DNA of 44,155 bases from Sulfuritalea sp. (GCA_016716965.1 JADJUP010000042.1:1-44155), one strand, 5' to 3'; positions 17,739-27,040 are shown, counted from the first letter of the stretch. The notes: generated from the letters alone by a model not told the origin. Numbers and translations: made by a program.

Positions 17739-19544
17739 TCACTTCTTCTTCGGTGCGTCGAGGCGGAACTTGACGAAGGAGCCGGGCGCATCTTCCAGCG
17801 CCTTGAGCTTGCCCTTGGCCGGGTCGCGCGCCGGTACCTTGTCGTCGTTGAGCTTGGTGATCCACTTCTGCCAGTCGGTCCACCAGGAACCCTCGTGCTG
17901 CTTGGCGCCGGCGAACCACTCGTCCGGGGTTTCGGGACGCTCGTCATTGGTCCAGAAGCCGTACTTGTTGGCCGAAGGCGGATTGACGATGCCGGCGATG
18001 TGGCCGGAGCCGCCGAGGACAAATCGCACCGGACCGCCGAGCACCGTGGAGCCGAGGTAGACGCTGCGCCAGGGGGCGATGTGGTCCTCGATCGTGGAGA
18101 TGAAGTAGCACGGCGTCTTGACCTTGGTGATGTCGATCGGAGTTTCCAGCAGCGTGATGCCGCCCGGTTCGCGAAGCTTGTTGTTCAGGTACATGTTGCG
18201 CAGGTAGTAGCTGTGCATCTTGTACGGCATGCGCGTGGAATCGGAGTTCCAGTACAGCAGGTCGAAGGGGAAGGGTTCCTTGCCCATCAGGTAGTTGTTG
18301 ACCACGAAGGTCCAGATCAGGTCGTTGGAGCGCAGCATGTTGAAGGTAGTGCCCATTTCCGAGCCTTCCAGGTAGCCGCGTTCCTCCATCTTCTTTTCGA
18401 GGCTGGCGACCTGGCCTTCGTCGATGAAGACGCCCAGTTCGCCCGGGATCGAGAAGTCGAGCAGGGCGACGAAGAAGGTGGCCGAGGCGATGCGCTTGTC
18501 CTTCTTGGCCGCCATGTAGCCCATGGTCGAACCGAGCAGGGTGCCGCCCAGGCAGTAGCCGATCAGGTTGACTTCCTTTTCGCCGGTTTGCTGGCAGACA
18601 ACGTCGATGGCGGTCAGTGCGCCCTCGGTCATGTAGTCGTCGAAGCCTTTCTTCGCCAGCTTGGCGTCGGGGTTCACCCAGGAGATGACGAATACGGTGT
18701 GGCCCTGGTCGGTGCACCACTTGATCCAGGAATTGCTCTCACGCAGGTCAAGGATGTAGTACTTGTTGATCCAGGGCGGGATGATCAGCAGCGGGCGCTT
18801 CCACTGTTCCTTGGTGGTCGGGCTGAACTGGATCAGCTGGATCATTTCGTTCTGGAAGATCACCTTGCCCGGCGTCGAGGCGACGTTCCTGCCCATCTCG
18901 AAGGCCGAGGGATCGGTCATCTTGACGCGCAACTGGCCGTCGCCTTCCTCGATGTCGCGCAGCAGGTTGTTGAAGCCCTTGAGCAGGTTCTGGCCGTTGG
19001 TCTTGACGGTTTCGCGCAGCACTTCCGGATTGGTCATGGCGAAGTTCGACGGCGCCAGCGCATCGATGAACTGGCGGGTGAAGAAGTTGACCTTCTTCTT
19101 CGAAATGTCGTCGAGGCCCTCGACGTTGCCCACCGAGTCATGGACGTGGCGGGCGGTGATGAGGTAGGACTGCTTGACGAAGTCGAACAGGAAATGCTCC
19201 TCCCATTCGGCATCGGCGAAGCGCTTGTCGCCCTTCTTCGGTTCTGCCACGGGTGCGCCCTGCATGCCCATCATGCGCATGGTCGAATGCTGCCACAGCG
19301 AGAAATAGTCCCACACCAGGTTCATCTGGGCCTGGGCCAGCTTGTAGGGATTGGCCAGCATCTTGGCCATCATGTCCATGAAGGCCTGGGCGATGCCCAG
19401 GTCGTCCGACGGCACCGAAACACCCTTCTTCATCTGGCGCTTCATGTGGTCGGTGATCAGGTGCGAGGCGCGCTCGGCAACCTCGGCATAGGTCTTGGCG
19501 ATTTCCTTGGGATCGGGCAAGGCGTTGGCTTCTTTGGCGGACAT
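17739..19544 (-). CDS. phaC: Class I poly(3-hydroxyalkanoate) synthase
   Basis: A 601-residue enzyme polymerising 3-hydroxyacyl-CoA into storage polyester on granules. The lipase-like box with Cys nucleophile is GYCLGG (Cys331); the other triad members are Asp487 (TIEDHIAPW) and His515 (GGSGHIAG). Also visible are PPWINKYYILDLR, FVISWVNPD and the class I N-terminal helix (MDMMAKMLANPYKLAQAQMN). Length fits class I. An AGGAGT ribosome site precedes the ATG. It lies eight bases after the metallo-hydrolase gene on the same strand, so they form one operon. Acetyl-CoA from the liu route across the divergent promoter is a natural source of precursor. Confidence 0.95.
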   Translation of the reverse strand: MSAKEANALPDPKEIAKTYAEVAERASHLITDHMKRQMKKGVSVPSDDLGIAQAFMDMMAKMLANPYKLAQAQMNLVWDYFSLWQHSTMRMMGMQGAPVAEPKKGDKRFADAEWEEHFLFDFVKQSYLITARHVHDSVGNVEGLDDISKKKVNFFTRQFIDALAPSNFAMTNPEVLRETVKTNGQNLLKGFNNLLRDIEEGDGQLRVKMTDPSAFEMGRNVASTPGKVIFQNEMIQLIQFSPTTKEQWKRPLLIIPPWINKYYILDLRESNSWIKWCTDQGHTVFVISWVNPDAKLAKKGFDDYMTEGALTAIDVVCQQTGEKEVNLIGYCLGGTLLGSTMGYMAAKKDKRIASATFFVALLDFSIPGELGVFIDEGQVASLEKKMEERGYLEGSEMGTTFNMLRSNDLIWTFVVNNYLMGKEPFPFDLLYWNSDSTRMPYKMHSYYLRNMYLNNKLREPGGITLLETPIDITKVKTPCYFISTIEDHIAPWRSVYLGSTVLGGPVRFVLGGSGHIAGIVNPPSANKYGFWTNDERPETPDEWFAGAKQHEGSWWTDWQKWITKLNDDKVPARDPAKGKLKALEDAPGSFVKFRLDAPKKK

Positions 19545-19552
19545 GGGGACTC

Positions 19553-20572
19553 CTAGGGTTGACTGACGAAACGGATGAACCCGTTTTCTTCGATACGCTG
19601 CAATTTTCCTGCGTGTTCCAGGTAATTCAGGTGGGCGATGGATTCACCCATGGCAAACATGGTTTGGTGCGGATCGGGGATCTCGCGGTCGAACAGCACC
19701 GGGATCAGTTCGGCCGCCGACTTCGGCGCGCCGCGGCAGGCGTCCAGCAGCAAGGCGCAGCGTTGCGCGTGGTGCGCATGCAGTTGTTCGACGCGGGCGT
19801 GGAGGCCGCGAAACGGTCGGCCGTGCGAGGGCAGCACCAGCGTGTCGGCCGGCAGGGCGAGGAATTCGTCGATCGAGGCGAGGAACAGTCCCAGCGGGTC
19901 CGCCAGCGGCGTGCTGGCCATCACCGAAATATTGGTCGAAATGCGCGGCAACAGCATGTCGCCGGAAATCAGTACGCCGAGTTCCGCGCAGTACAGGCTC
20001 ATGTGTTCCGGCGCGTGGCCGTGGCCGACGATGGTGCGCCATTCATGCACGCCGATGCGCAGGCGCTGGTCGGGAAACAGACGCCGGTAGGTGGCGGGAA
20101 TCTCGGGTACGCCGCGCTTGTAGCCGTTGCCGCGCTCGACCAGGCCGTCGATGCGCGATTGCTCAAGGCCGTGCCGGCGGAAGAATTCGACCATGGCGCT
20201 GATGCGATAGCCGGCGACCTGCTCCACCATCATGTGCGCCGCGAGGTATTCGCCCTGGGCGATCCACAGCCCGGCGCCGGTTTCCTGCTCCAGCCAGGCG
20301 GCCAGACCGAGGTGGTCGGGGTGGCAGTGGGTGACGATGGTGCGCGTCAGGCGCCGTCCCGCCAGCGCCGACTTCCAGGCGTCTTTGATTGGATCCTGAG
20401 CGAAGCCGGTATCAACCGCCGCGTAGCCGTCGTCGTCGGCCAGCAGCCAGGTGTTGATGTGGTTCAGCGCGAACGGCAGCGGCATGCACAGCCATTCCAC
20501 GCCGGGCAGGAGCGTTACCGCCACGCCGGGAGCCGGCGAGGTTTCGTGGGGATAGGCGATGGGAGCGTTCAA
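19553..20572 (-). CDS. Metallo-beta-lactamase-fold hydrolase
   Basis: A 339-residue MBL-fold protein. The metal motif HxHxDH is changed in its first position to HCHPDHLG (about residue 80), as often seen in this family; later ligands include VGHGHAPEHMSLY and GVLISGDMLLPRIS, and LVLPSHGRPF. A C-terminal winged-helix-like tail (PHQTMFAMGESIAHLNYLEHA) is typical of the LACTB2-like branch. Substrate unknown, probably a thioester or ester. It is first in an operon with phaC and divergent from liuR, so LiuR may influence it. An exact dispersed repeat lies at 20361-20374 and encodes KSALAGRR. Confidence 0.8.
   Translation of the reverse strand: MNAPIAYPHETSPAPGVAVTLLPGVEWLCMPLPFALNHINTWLLADDDGYAAVDTGFAQDPIKDAWKSALAGRRLTRTIVTHCHPDHLGLAAWLEQETGAGLWIAQGEYLAAHMMVEQVAGYRISAMVEFFRRHGLEQSRIDGLVERGNGYKRGVPEIPATYRRLFPDQRLRIGVHEWRTIVGHGHAPEHMSLYCAELGVLISGDMLLPRISTNISVMASTPLADPLGLFLASIDEFLALPADTLVLPSHGRPFRGLHARVEQLHAHHAQRCALLLDACRGAPKSAAELIPVLFDREIPDPHQTMFAMGESIAHLNYLEHAGKLQRIEENGFIRFVSQP
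20361..20374 (-). repeat. Dispersed repeat, exact core copy, inside the MBL-fold gene
   Basis: Minus-strand AAGTCGGCGCTGGC. The 24 bases at 20351-20374 are identical to 34251-34274, so the shared unit is longer than the core. Confidence 0.8.
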
Positions 20573-20620
20573 GCCGCGGTTCTTTGCATCGTGATGGGAA
20601 ATCTGCTTAACTTGTCGGCA

Positions 20621-20631
20621 GTCAATTTGAC
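20621..20631. promoter_or_regulatory. Candidate regulator half-site palindrome in the MBL/liuR divergent promoter
   Basis: GTCAA-T-TTGAC is a perfect 5+5 inverted repeat in the 122-base gap between the MBL and liuR starts. It uses the same TTGAC half-sites as the larger palindrome at 21103-21134 and contains a TTGACA that could be a -35 box for liuR. Autoregulation by LiuR is an inference. Confidence 0.4.
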
Positions 20632-20694
20632 ATTTTATCCAATTTTCAGGGCTTTATGTGCGGTGCAGCATTCTGCCGCCGCCGGCCCGGCGCC

Positions 20695-21111
20695 ATGAAC
20701 GATACCCAAACCATCACTGAACTGGCTCGCGACTTCGGCGTCACGACGCGCGCAATCCGTTATTGGGAATCCCACGGCCTGGTTTCGCCGGCGCGCGAAG
20801 GCGGCAATCGCATCTACAGCAAGCGCGACCAGACGCGCCTCAAGCTGGCCCTGCGCGGCAAGCGCCTCGGCCTCAGCCTGGCCGAGATCAAGGACCTGAT
20901 CGACATGTACGACACGGCCGAGGACGAGTCCACCCAGCTCCTGTCCTTCCTCGGCGCGCTGGAACAGCGCCGCGCCGCGCTGGAACAGCAGCGCGACGAC
21001 ATCGAGGCCGTGCTCAAGGAAATCACCCGTTTCGAAAGGCAGTGCCGCGACATGCTCAAGGCCGGTAAGGCCGCCGCCAAGGTACCCGCCAAGAAAGCCC
21101 GAGGTAGTTGA
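20695..21111 (+). CDS. liuR: MerR-family regulator of leucine/isovalerate catabolism (LiuR type)
   Basis: A 138-residue MerR protein: N-terminal winged helix (ITELARDFGVTTRAIRYWES, HGLVSPAREGGNRIYSKRDQ), then a coiled-coil dimerisation helix (about 80-125) and a basic Ala/Lys tail. LiuR proteins control isovaleryl-CoA and methylcrotonyl-CoA genes in proteobacteria, and isovaleryl-CoA dehydrogenase lies just downstream. I chose ATG 20695 (MNDTQTITELA); 20656 would add 13 Cys/Arg-rich residues absent from the family. Its last codons form the left arm of the operator-like palindrome. Confidence 0.85.
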   Translation: MNDTQTITELARDFGVTTRAIRYWESHGLVSPAREGGNRIYSKRDQTRLKLALRGKRLGLSLAEIKDLIDMYDTAEDESTQLLSFLGALEQRRAALEQQRDDIEAVLKEITRFERQCRDMLKAGKAAAKVPAKKARGS

Positions 21112-21134
21112 CGTTGACGTCAACGTCAACTACC
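21103..21134. promoter_or_regulatory. 32-bp perfect palindrome, likely LiuR operator, with embedded promoter
   Basis: The sequence is its own reverse complement over 32 bases centred between 21118 and 21119. It contains four TTGAC half-sites (two per strand, GTTGACGTTGAC on one arm). The left arm overlaps the last two codons and the stop of liuR. A TTGACG at 21108-21113 and TACCAT at 21131-21136, 17 bases apart, could be the promoter of the thioesterase-liuA operon. The palindrome is directly seen; LiuR binding is inferred. Confidence 0.75.
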
Positions 21135-21166
21135 ATTCGACAGCCGCTTCCCCGGCCGGAGAAAAC

Positions 21167-21637
21167 ATGCCCCACACCGCACGTCCCGCCCAGAAACGCT
21201 TCGAGCCGCGCAATCCCGAGTGGGAAGCCACGGTGCGCGGCAGCTTCGCCCGGCAGGGGGTGATGACGCTGATCGGCGCAGAAATGGGGGCACTGGCTCC
21301 CGGGCATTGCGAGATCCGCCTGCCTTTCCGCGCCGACCTCACCCAGCAGAACGGCTTTTTCCACGCCGGCATCACCAGCACCATCGTCGACAGCGCCGGC
21401 GGCTACGCCGGGCTGACGCTGATGCCGGCCGGTTCCGACGTGCTGACCGTGGAATTCAAGCTCAACCTGCTGGCGCCGGCCGACGGCGAGTACCTCGTCG
21501 CCGAGGGGCAGGTACTCAAGACCGGGCGCAACCTCGTGATCTCGCGCGGCGAGGTCTACGCGATCAGGAACGGCGCGGCGACGCACTGCGCGACCATGCA
21601 GCAAACTCTAATGACAATGCACGGCAAGGAGAAATGA
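21167..21637 (+). CDS. PaaI-family hotdog thioesterase
   Basis: A 156-residue single hotdog-fold thioesterase, first gene after the LiuR palindrome. The characteristic motif NGFFHAGITSTIVDSAGGYAGL (about residues 63-85) carries the catalytic acid Asp and replaces the more common HGG with HAG. It ends one base before liuA, so the two are coupled. The likely role is to release free acid and CoA when acyl-CoA intermediates build up; the substrate cannot be read from sequence. Confidence 0.82.
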   Translation: MPHTARPAQKRFEPRNPEWEATVRGSFARQGVMTLIGAEMGALAPGHCEIRLPFRADLTQQNGFFHAGITSTIVDSAGGYAGLTLMPAGSDVLTVEFKLNLLAPADGEYLVAEGQVLKTGRNLVISRGEVYAIRNGAATHCATMQQTLMTMHGKEK

Positions 21638-22804
21638 ATGTTAGGCATCAATTTTGACCTCGGTGAAGATATCGACATGCTGCGCGACGCCATCTGGAAT
21701 TTCGCGCAGAAGGAAATCCTGCCGCGTGCCGCCGAGATCGATCGCGACAACCTGTTTCCCGCCGACCTGTGGAAGAAGTTCGGCGACATGGGCCTGCTCG
21801 GCATGACCGCCGACGAGGAATACGGCGGCACCAAGATGGGCTACCTCGCGCACATCGTCGCGATGGAGGAAATCTCGCGCGCCTCGGCCTCGGTCGGCCT
21901 GTCGTATGGCGCGCACTCCAACCTCTGCGTGAACCAGATCCGCCGCAACGGCAGCGAGGCGCAGAAGAAGAAATACCTGCCCAAGCTGATCTCCGGCGAG
22001 CACGTCGGCGCGCTGGCCATGTCCGAGCCGGGCGCCGGCTCCGACGTGGTGTCGATGAAGCTGCGCGCCGACCTCAAGGGCGACCGTTATGTGCTCAACG
22101 GTTCGAAGATGTGGATCACCAACGGCGGCGATGCCGACACGCTGGTGGTCTATGCCAAGACCAACGCGGACGCCGGCGCCAGGGGCATGACCGCCTTCAT
22201 CGTCGAGAAGGGCTTCAAGGGCTTCTCCAAGGGCCAGCACCTCGACAAGCTGGGCATGCGCGGCTCCAACACCTACCCGCTGTTCTTCGACGACTGCGAA
22301 GTACCGGTGGAGAACGTCATGGGCGGCGAGGGCAACGGCACGCGCGTGTTGATGAGCGGCCTCGATTACGAACGCGCCGTGCTCTCCGGCGGCCCGCTGG
22401 GCATCATGGCCGCCTGCATGGACGTCGTGCTGCCATTCATCCACGAGCGCAAGCAGTTCGGCCAGAGCATCGGCGAGTTCCAGTTGATGCAGGGCAAGCT
22501 GGCGGACATGTATTCCACGTGGCAGGCCACCCGCGCCTACGTCTATGCGCTGGGCAAGGCCTGCGATCGCGGCGACCACGCCCGCACCCTGCGCAAGGAT
22601 GCCGCCGGCGCCATCCTCTACTCGGCGGAAAAGGCCACCTGGATGGCCGGCGAGACGATACAGGCACTGGGCGGCGTCGGCTACACCAACGAATACCCCG
22701 CGGGCCGCCTCTGGCGCGACGCCAAACTCTACGAGATCGGCGCCGGCACCAGCGAGATCCGCCGCATGCTGATCGGGCGCGAACTCTACAACGAGACCAT
22801 GTGA
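21638..22804 (+). CDS. liuA: Isovaleryl-CoA dehydrogenase
   Basis: A 388-residue acyl-CoA dehydrogenase converting isovaleryl-CoA to 3-methylcrotonyl-CoA with FAD. The catalytic base is Glu245 in LDYERAVLSGGPLG, the internal position special to isovaleryl-CoA dehydrogenases, while the C-terminal site used in other family members reads LYEIGAGTSEIRR with no Glu at the usual place. FAD motifs LAMSEPGAGSD and KMWITNGG are present. It sits in the liuR-controlled operon, and the gene before it ends immediately upstream. Family call and specificity both look secure. Confidence 0.93.
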   Translation: MLGINFDLGEDIDMLRDAIWNFAQKEILPRAAEIDRDNLFPADLWKKFGDMGLLGMTADEEYGGTKMGYLAHIVAMEEISRASASVGLSYGAHSNLCVNQIRRNGSEAQKKKYLPKLISGEHVGALAMSEPGAGSDVVSMKLRADLKGDRYVLNGSKMWITNGGDADTLVVYAKTNADAGARGMTAFIVEKGFKGFSKGQHLDKLGMRGSNTYPLFFDDCEVPVENVMGGEGNGTRVLMSGLDYERAVLSGGPLGIMAACMDVVLPFIHERKQFGQSIGEFQLMQGKLADMYSTWQATRAYVYALGKACDRGDHARTLRKDAAGAILYSAEKATWMAGETIQALGGVGYTNEYPAGRLWRDAKLYEIGAGTSEIRRMLIGRELYNETM

Positions 22805-22809
22805 GCGCC

Positions 22810-23328
22810 ATGAGCGGCAACCTACAGACCTGGCAGGAACAGGAAGCCGCCGTGCGCGCCAGTGCCGGCAGCATCGGCACGCTGGCGCTGGAAACCCTGC
22901 GCGAGTATTCCGGGCTGGAAATCTTCCGCAAGATGATCGCCGGCGAGCTGCCCTACCCGCCGATCGCCGATACCCTGGGCTTCATGCTGATCAGCGCCGA
23001 CAAGGGCCACGTCGTCTTCCAGGGCACGCCCGAGCATCGCCACTACAACCCGATCGGCTCGGTGCATGGCGGCTTCCACGCCACGCTGCTCGACTCCTGC
23101 GTCGGCTGCGCGGTGCACACCACGCTCGAAGCCGGGCAGGGCTACACCACGCTGGAACTCAAGGTGAACTACGTGCGCGCCCTGACCGACCGCGTCGGCC
23201 CGGTGCGCGCCGAAGGCAAGGTGATCCATGTCGGCAAGCAGGTAGCGACTGCCGAGGGGCGCATCGTCGACGTGCAGGGCCGCCTCTACGCCCACGCCTC
23301 CACCACCTGCCTGGTCTTTCCGCTCTAA
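22810..23328 (+). CDS. PaaI-family thioesterase
   Basis: A 172-residue hotdog thioesterase with the motif HYNPIGSVHGGFHATLLDSC, i.e. the classical HGG with Asp seven residues on. An N-terminal helical extension of about 40 residues (TWQEQEAAVRASAGS and following) precedes the domain. It starts five bases after liuA; an in-frame GTG at 22801 is possible but the ATG is preferred. One of three thioesterases in a row here, which suggests control of CoA sequestration in the pathway. Confidence 0.8.
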   Translation: MSGNLQTWQEQEAAVRASAGSIGTLALETLREYSGLEIFRKMIAGELPYPPIADTLGFMLISADKGHVVFQGTPEHRHYNPIGSVHGGFHATLLDSCVGCAVHTTLEAGQGYTTLELKVNYVRALTDRVGPVRAEGKVIHVGKQVATAEGRIVDVQGRLYAHASTTCLVFPL

Positions 23329-23334
23329 GCCGCC

Positions 23335-23787
23335 ATGCCCCTGCTCGACACCTATCGCGGCACGGTCTATCCCTGGCACTGCGACCACATGAACCACATG
23401 AACGTGATGTGGTACGTCGGCAAGTTCGACGAGGCGACCTGGAACCTGATGTCGCACATCGGCATGAACGCGGCCTTCCTGCGCAAGCACCATCGCGGCA
23501 TGGCGGCAGTGGACCAGCGCCTCAGCTACCAGCGCGAACTTCATGCCGGCGACACGGTGGCCATCCGCACGGGTGTCGTATCCGTCGGCGAAAAGAAGAT
23601 CATCTTCTTCCACGAAATGCGCGACGCCGACAAGGACGAGATTTCGGCCATCACGCTGCTGACGGGCGTGCACCTCGATACCCAGGCCCGCAAGTCCTGC
23701 CCCCTGCCGGAGGGCGTCCGCGAACGGGCGCGCGAACTCATGGTGGACTACGTCCTGCCATGGTCCTTGATGCGGCGCCGGGATTGA
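23335..23787 (+). CDS. YbgC/FcbC-like acyl-CoA thioesterase
   Basis: A 150-residue 4HBT-type hotdog enzyme: VYPWHCDHMNHMNVMWYVGKF holds the catalytic Asp (position of the DxxxHxNN-type motif), followed by RLSYQRELHAGDTVAIRTGV. It begins six bases after the previous thioesterase and ends 13 bases before the next start codon, so it belongs to the same operon. Substrate unknown. Confidence 0.8.
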   Translation: MPLLDTYRGTVYPWHCDHMNHMNVMWYVGKFDEATWNLMSHIGMNAAFLRKHHRGMAAVDQRLSYQRELHAGDTVAIRTGVVSVGEKKIIFFHEMRDADKDEISAITLLTGVHLDTQARKSCPLPEGVRERARELMVDYVLPWSLMRRRD

Positions 23788-23820
23788 GCGAGGAAACCCC
23801 ATGACTGAACGGATCCTCGA

Positions 23821-23834
23821 AAGTCGGCGCTGAC
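23821..23834 (+). repeat. Dispersed repeat, near copy, at the broken start of the GNAT-carbonic anhydrase gene
   Basis: AAGTCGGCGCTGAC, 13 of 14 bases matching the core. It lies between the ATG at 23801 and the GNAT reading frame, where the frame is lost. Confidence 0.65.
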
Positions 23835-23867
23835 AGGACGGCGATCCGGATCCTCGGTGCGGGCGAT

Positions 23868-24983
23868 GTGGCCGAGATCGAACAGGTACGCCAGTTCTTT
23901 CGCAACTACGCCGGATGGCTGGGCGTCGATCTGTGCTTCCAGAATTTCGACGAGGAGATGGCGACCCTGCCCGGTCGCTACACGGCCCCCGACGGACGAC
24001 TTTTCTACGCCACGGTCGATGCAAATGGTGAAAAACGCGGCGCCGGTTGCGTCGGCATCCGGCCGCTGGCGGAAGGCGTCTGCGAACTCAAGCGCCTGTA
24101 TGTCGATCCGGCATTTCGCGGCCTGGGCGTCGGCCGCGACCTGGCGCTGGCGGCGATCCGCGCGGCGCGCCAGATCGGCTACCGCAAGATCATGCTCGAC
24201 ACGCTGCCGGCCATGCGCATCGCCGTCAAGCTCTACCGCGAACTGGGCTTCGACGAGGCGCCGGCCTATTACCAGACCGCGGTGGAAGGCACGCAGTTCC
24301 TTGCGCTGGACCTCGAAAACTGGTCCGAAGACGCGCTCAACAACCGGACGCTGCACCACCTGTTCGACTTCAATCGCGCCTGGTCGAACAAGATGCGCGA
24401 AGTCGATCCGGGCTACTTCGAAAAGCTCTCCCACCTGCAGACGCCCGAACTGCTGTGGATCGGCTGCTCGGATTCGCGGGTGCCGGCCAACGAAATCGTC
24501 GGCCTGCTGCCGGGCGAGGTCTTCGTCCATCGCAATGTCGCCAACGTCGTGGTGCATACCGACCTCAACTGCCTGTCGGTGATCCAGTTCGCCGTCGACG
24601 TGCTCAAGGTCAAGCACATCATGGTCGTCGGCCACTACGGCTGCGGCGGCGTCAAGGCCGCGCTCGACGGCGCGCGCGTCGGCCTGGTCGACATCTGGCT
24701 GCGCCACGTGCGCGACGTGCGCGCCAAGCACTTGCTCAAAATCGACACCCTGCCGCCGGAGGCACGGCACGACCGGCTGTGCGAACTCAACGTGCTGGAA
24801 CAGGTCGCCAACGTCTGCCAGACCTATGTCGTGCAGGATGCCTGGCAGCGCGGCCAGCCGCTGACCATCCACGGCTGGATCTACGGCCTCAAGGACGGCC
24901 TGATGCGCGATCTCGACATCACCGTCACTGCCGCCGACCAGCTTCCCGGCCGCTATGCACTTGCGCTTTCAACCTTGCTCTGA
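23868..24983 (+). CDS. Fusion of GNAT acetyltransferase and beta-carbonic anhydrase; start appears frameshifted
   Basis: Residues 1-149 form a GNAT domain with the acetyl-CoA loop LYVDPAFRGLGVGRDL; residues 150-371 form a beta-carbonic anhydrase with zinc ligands Cys200, Asp202 (GCSDSRVPANE), His256 and Cys259 (GHYGCGG). Both halves look complete in the core. The annotated GTG at 23868 has no good ribosome site, and conserved GNAT sequence (RTAIRILGAGDVAEIE) continues upstream in the same frame without a start. An ATG at 23801 behind AGGAAA opens another frame and stops at 23831-23833. Removing 13 bases (AAAGTCGGCGCTG) would join them as MTERILDRTAIRIL. Between liu thioesterases and thiolase; role unknown, perhaps bicarbonate supply for the biotin carboxylase plus protein acetylation. 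Confidence 0.75.
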   Translation: MAEIEQVRQFFRNYAGWLGVDLCFQNFDEEMATLPGRYTAPDGRLFYATVDANGEKRGAGCVGIRPLAEGVCELKRLYVDPAFRGLGVGRDLALAAIRAARQIGYRKIMLDTLPAMRIAVKLYRELGFDEAPAYYQTAVEGTQFLALDLENWSEDALNNRTLHHLFDFNRAWSNKMREVDPGYFEKLSHLQTPELLWIGCSDSRVPANEIVGLLPGEVFVHRNVANVVVHTDLNCLSVIQFAVDVLKVKHIMVVGHYGCGGVKAALDGARVGLVDIWLRHVRDVRAKHLLKIDTLPPEARHDRLCELNVLEQVANVCQTYVVQDAWQRGQPLTIHGWIYGLKDGLMRDLDITVTAADQLPGRYALALSTLL

Positions 24984-24993
24984 AGGAACCACC

Positions 24994-26175
<1,182 letters not shown>

Positions 26176-26182
26176 GTCCGGC

Positions 26183-27040
26183 ATGAGCCTGCAGACGCTC
26201 ACCTACGGCACCGAGGGGCGCATCGCGCGCATCACGCTGAACCGTCCCGAGCGGCTCAACGCCATCGTGCCGGCGATGCCACGCGAGATTCGGATCGCGG
26301 TGGAGCGGGCCAACGCGGACGACGACATCCACGTCATCATCCTGCAGGGCGCCGGGCGCGCCTTCTGCTCCGGCTACGACCTCAAGGACTTCGCCGAGGC
26401 CGATGTCGATACGCCCTGCACCCAGTCCATGCCCTGGGACCCGATGGTCGATTACCGCGCCATGAAGGGTTTCACCGACGACTTCTTCAGCCTCTGGCGC
26501 AGCCACAAGCCGACCATCTGCAAGGTGCAGGGCTTCGCCGTTGCCGGCGGCAGCGACATCGCGCTGTGCTGCGACCTGGTGGTGATGGCCGAGGACGCGC
26601 AGATCGGCTACATGCCCTCGCGCGTCTGGGGCTGCCCGACCACCGCGATGTGGGTCTATCGCCTCGGCGCCGAGAAGGCCAAGCGCATGCTGCTGACCGG
26701 CGACACCATCGACGGCAGGACGGCGAAGGAATGGGGCCTGGTCATCGATGCCGTGCCCGAGGCCGAACTCGAAGCCGCCGTGATGAAGCTGGCGAACCGC
26801 ATGGCCGGCGTGCCGAAGAACCAGCTCATGATGCAGAAGCTGATGATCAACCAGGCCTACGACAACATGGGCCTGGCCAACACCCAGATGATCGCTACCT
26901 TGTTCGACGGCATCACGCGCCATTCGCCCGAAGGCCAGTGGTTCAAGCACTACGCCGAAGAAAAGGGCTACAAGGAAGCCGTGCGCCTGCGCGATTCCGG
27001 CGAGCCGATTCCCGGCAGCAAGTCATACAAGGATTACTGA
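26183..27040 (+). CDS. Crotonase-superfamily protein with altered catalytic residues
   Basis: A 285-residue crotonase-fold protein: LNRPERLNAIVPAM, the oxyanion-hole loops GRAFCSGYDLKDF and FAVAGGSDIALCCDLVVM. The two glutamates of classical enoyl-CoA hydratase are absent: GGGCELA-type sequence reads GGSDIA, and the second position lies in MPSRVWGCPTT. It may therefore be a different CoA enzyme (isomerase, hydrolase or decarboxylase type) rather than a hydratase. It starts seven bases after the thiolase and ends one base before the next dehydrogenase start. Confidence 0.75.
   Translation: MSLQTLTYGTEGRIARITLNRPERLNAIVPAMPREIRIAVERANADDDIHVIILQGAGRAFCSGYDLKDFAEADVDTPCTQSMPWDPMVDYRAMKGFTDDFFSLWRSHKPTICKVQGFAVAGGSDIALCCDLVVMAEDAQIGYMPSRVWGCPTTAMWVYRLGAEKAKRMLLTGDTIDGRTAKEWGLVIDAVPEAELEAAVMKLANRMAGVPKNQLMMQKLMINQAYDNMGLANTQMIATLFDGITRHSPEGQWFKHYAEEKGYKEAVRLRDSGEPIPGSKSYKDY

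Noticed and set aside
17212..17742. PIN gene starting at the GTG overlapping the phaC stop
   Set aside because: The extra 37 residues would be encoded by two hairpins, one a good terminator; the shorter start gives the usual family beginning.
17895..19556. A 553-residue open frame on the plus strand opposite phaC
   Set aside because: Its sequence is low-complexity His/Val/Leu/Gly-rich, with no family look, and phaC on the other strand has all catalytic residues. Long antisense frames are normal in GC-rich DNA.
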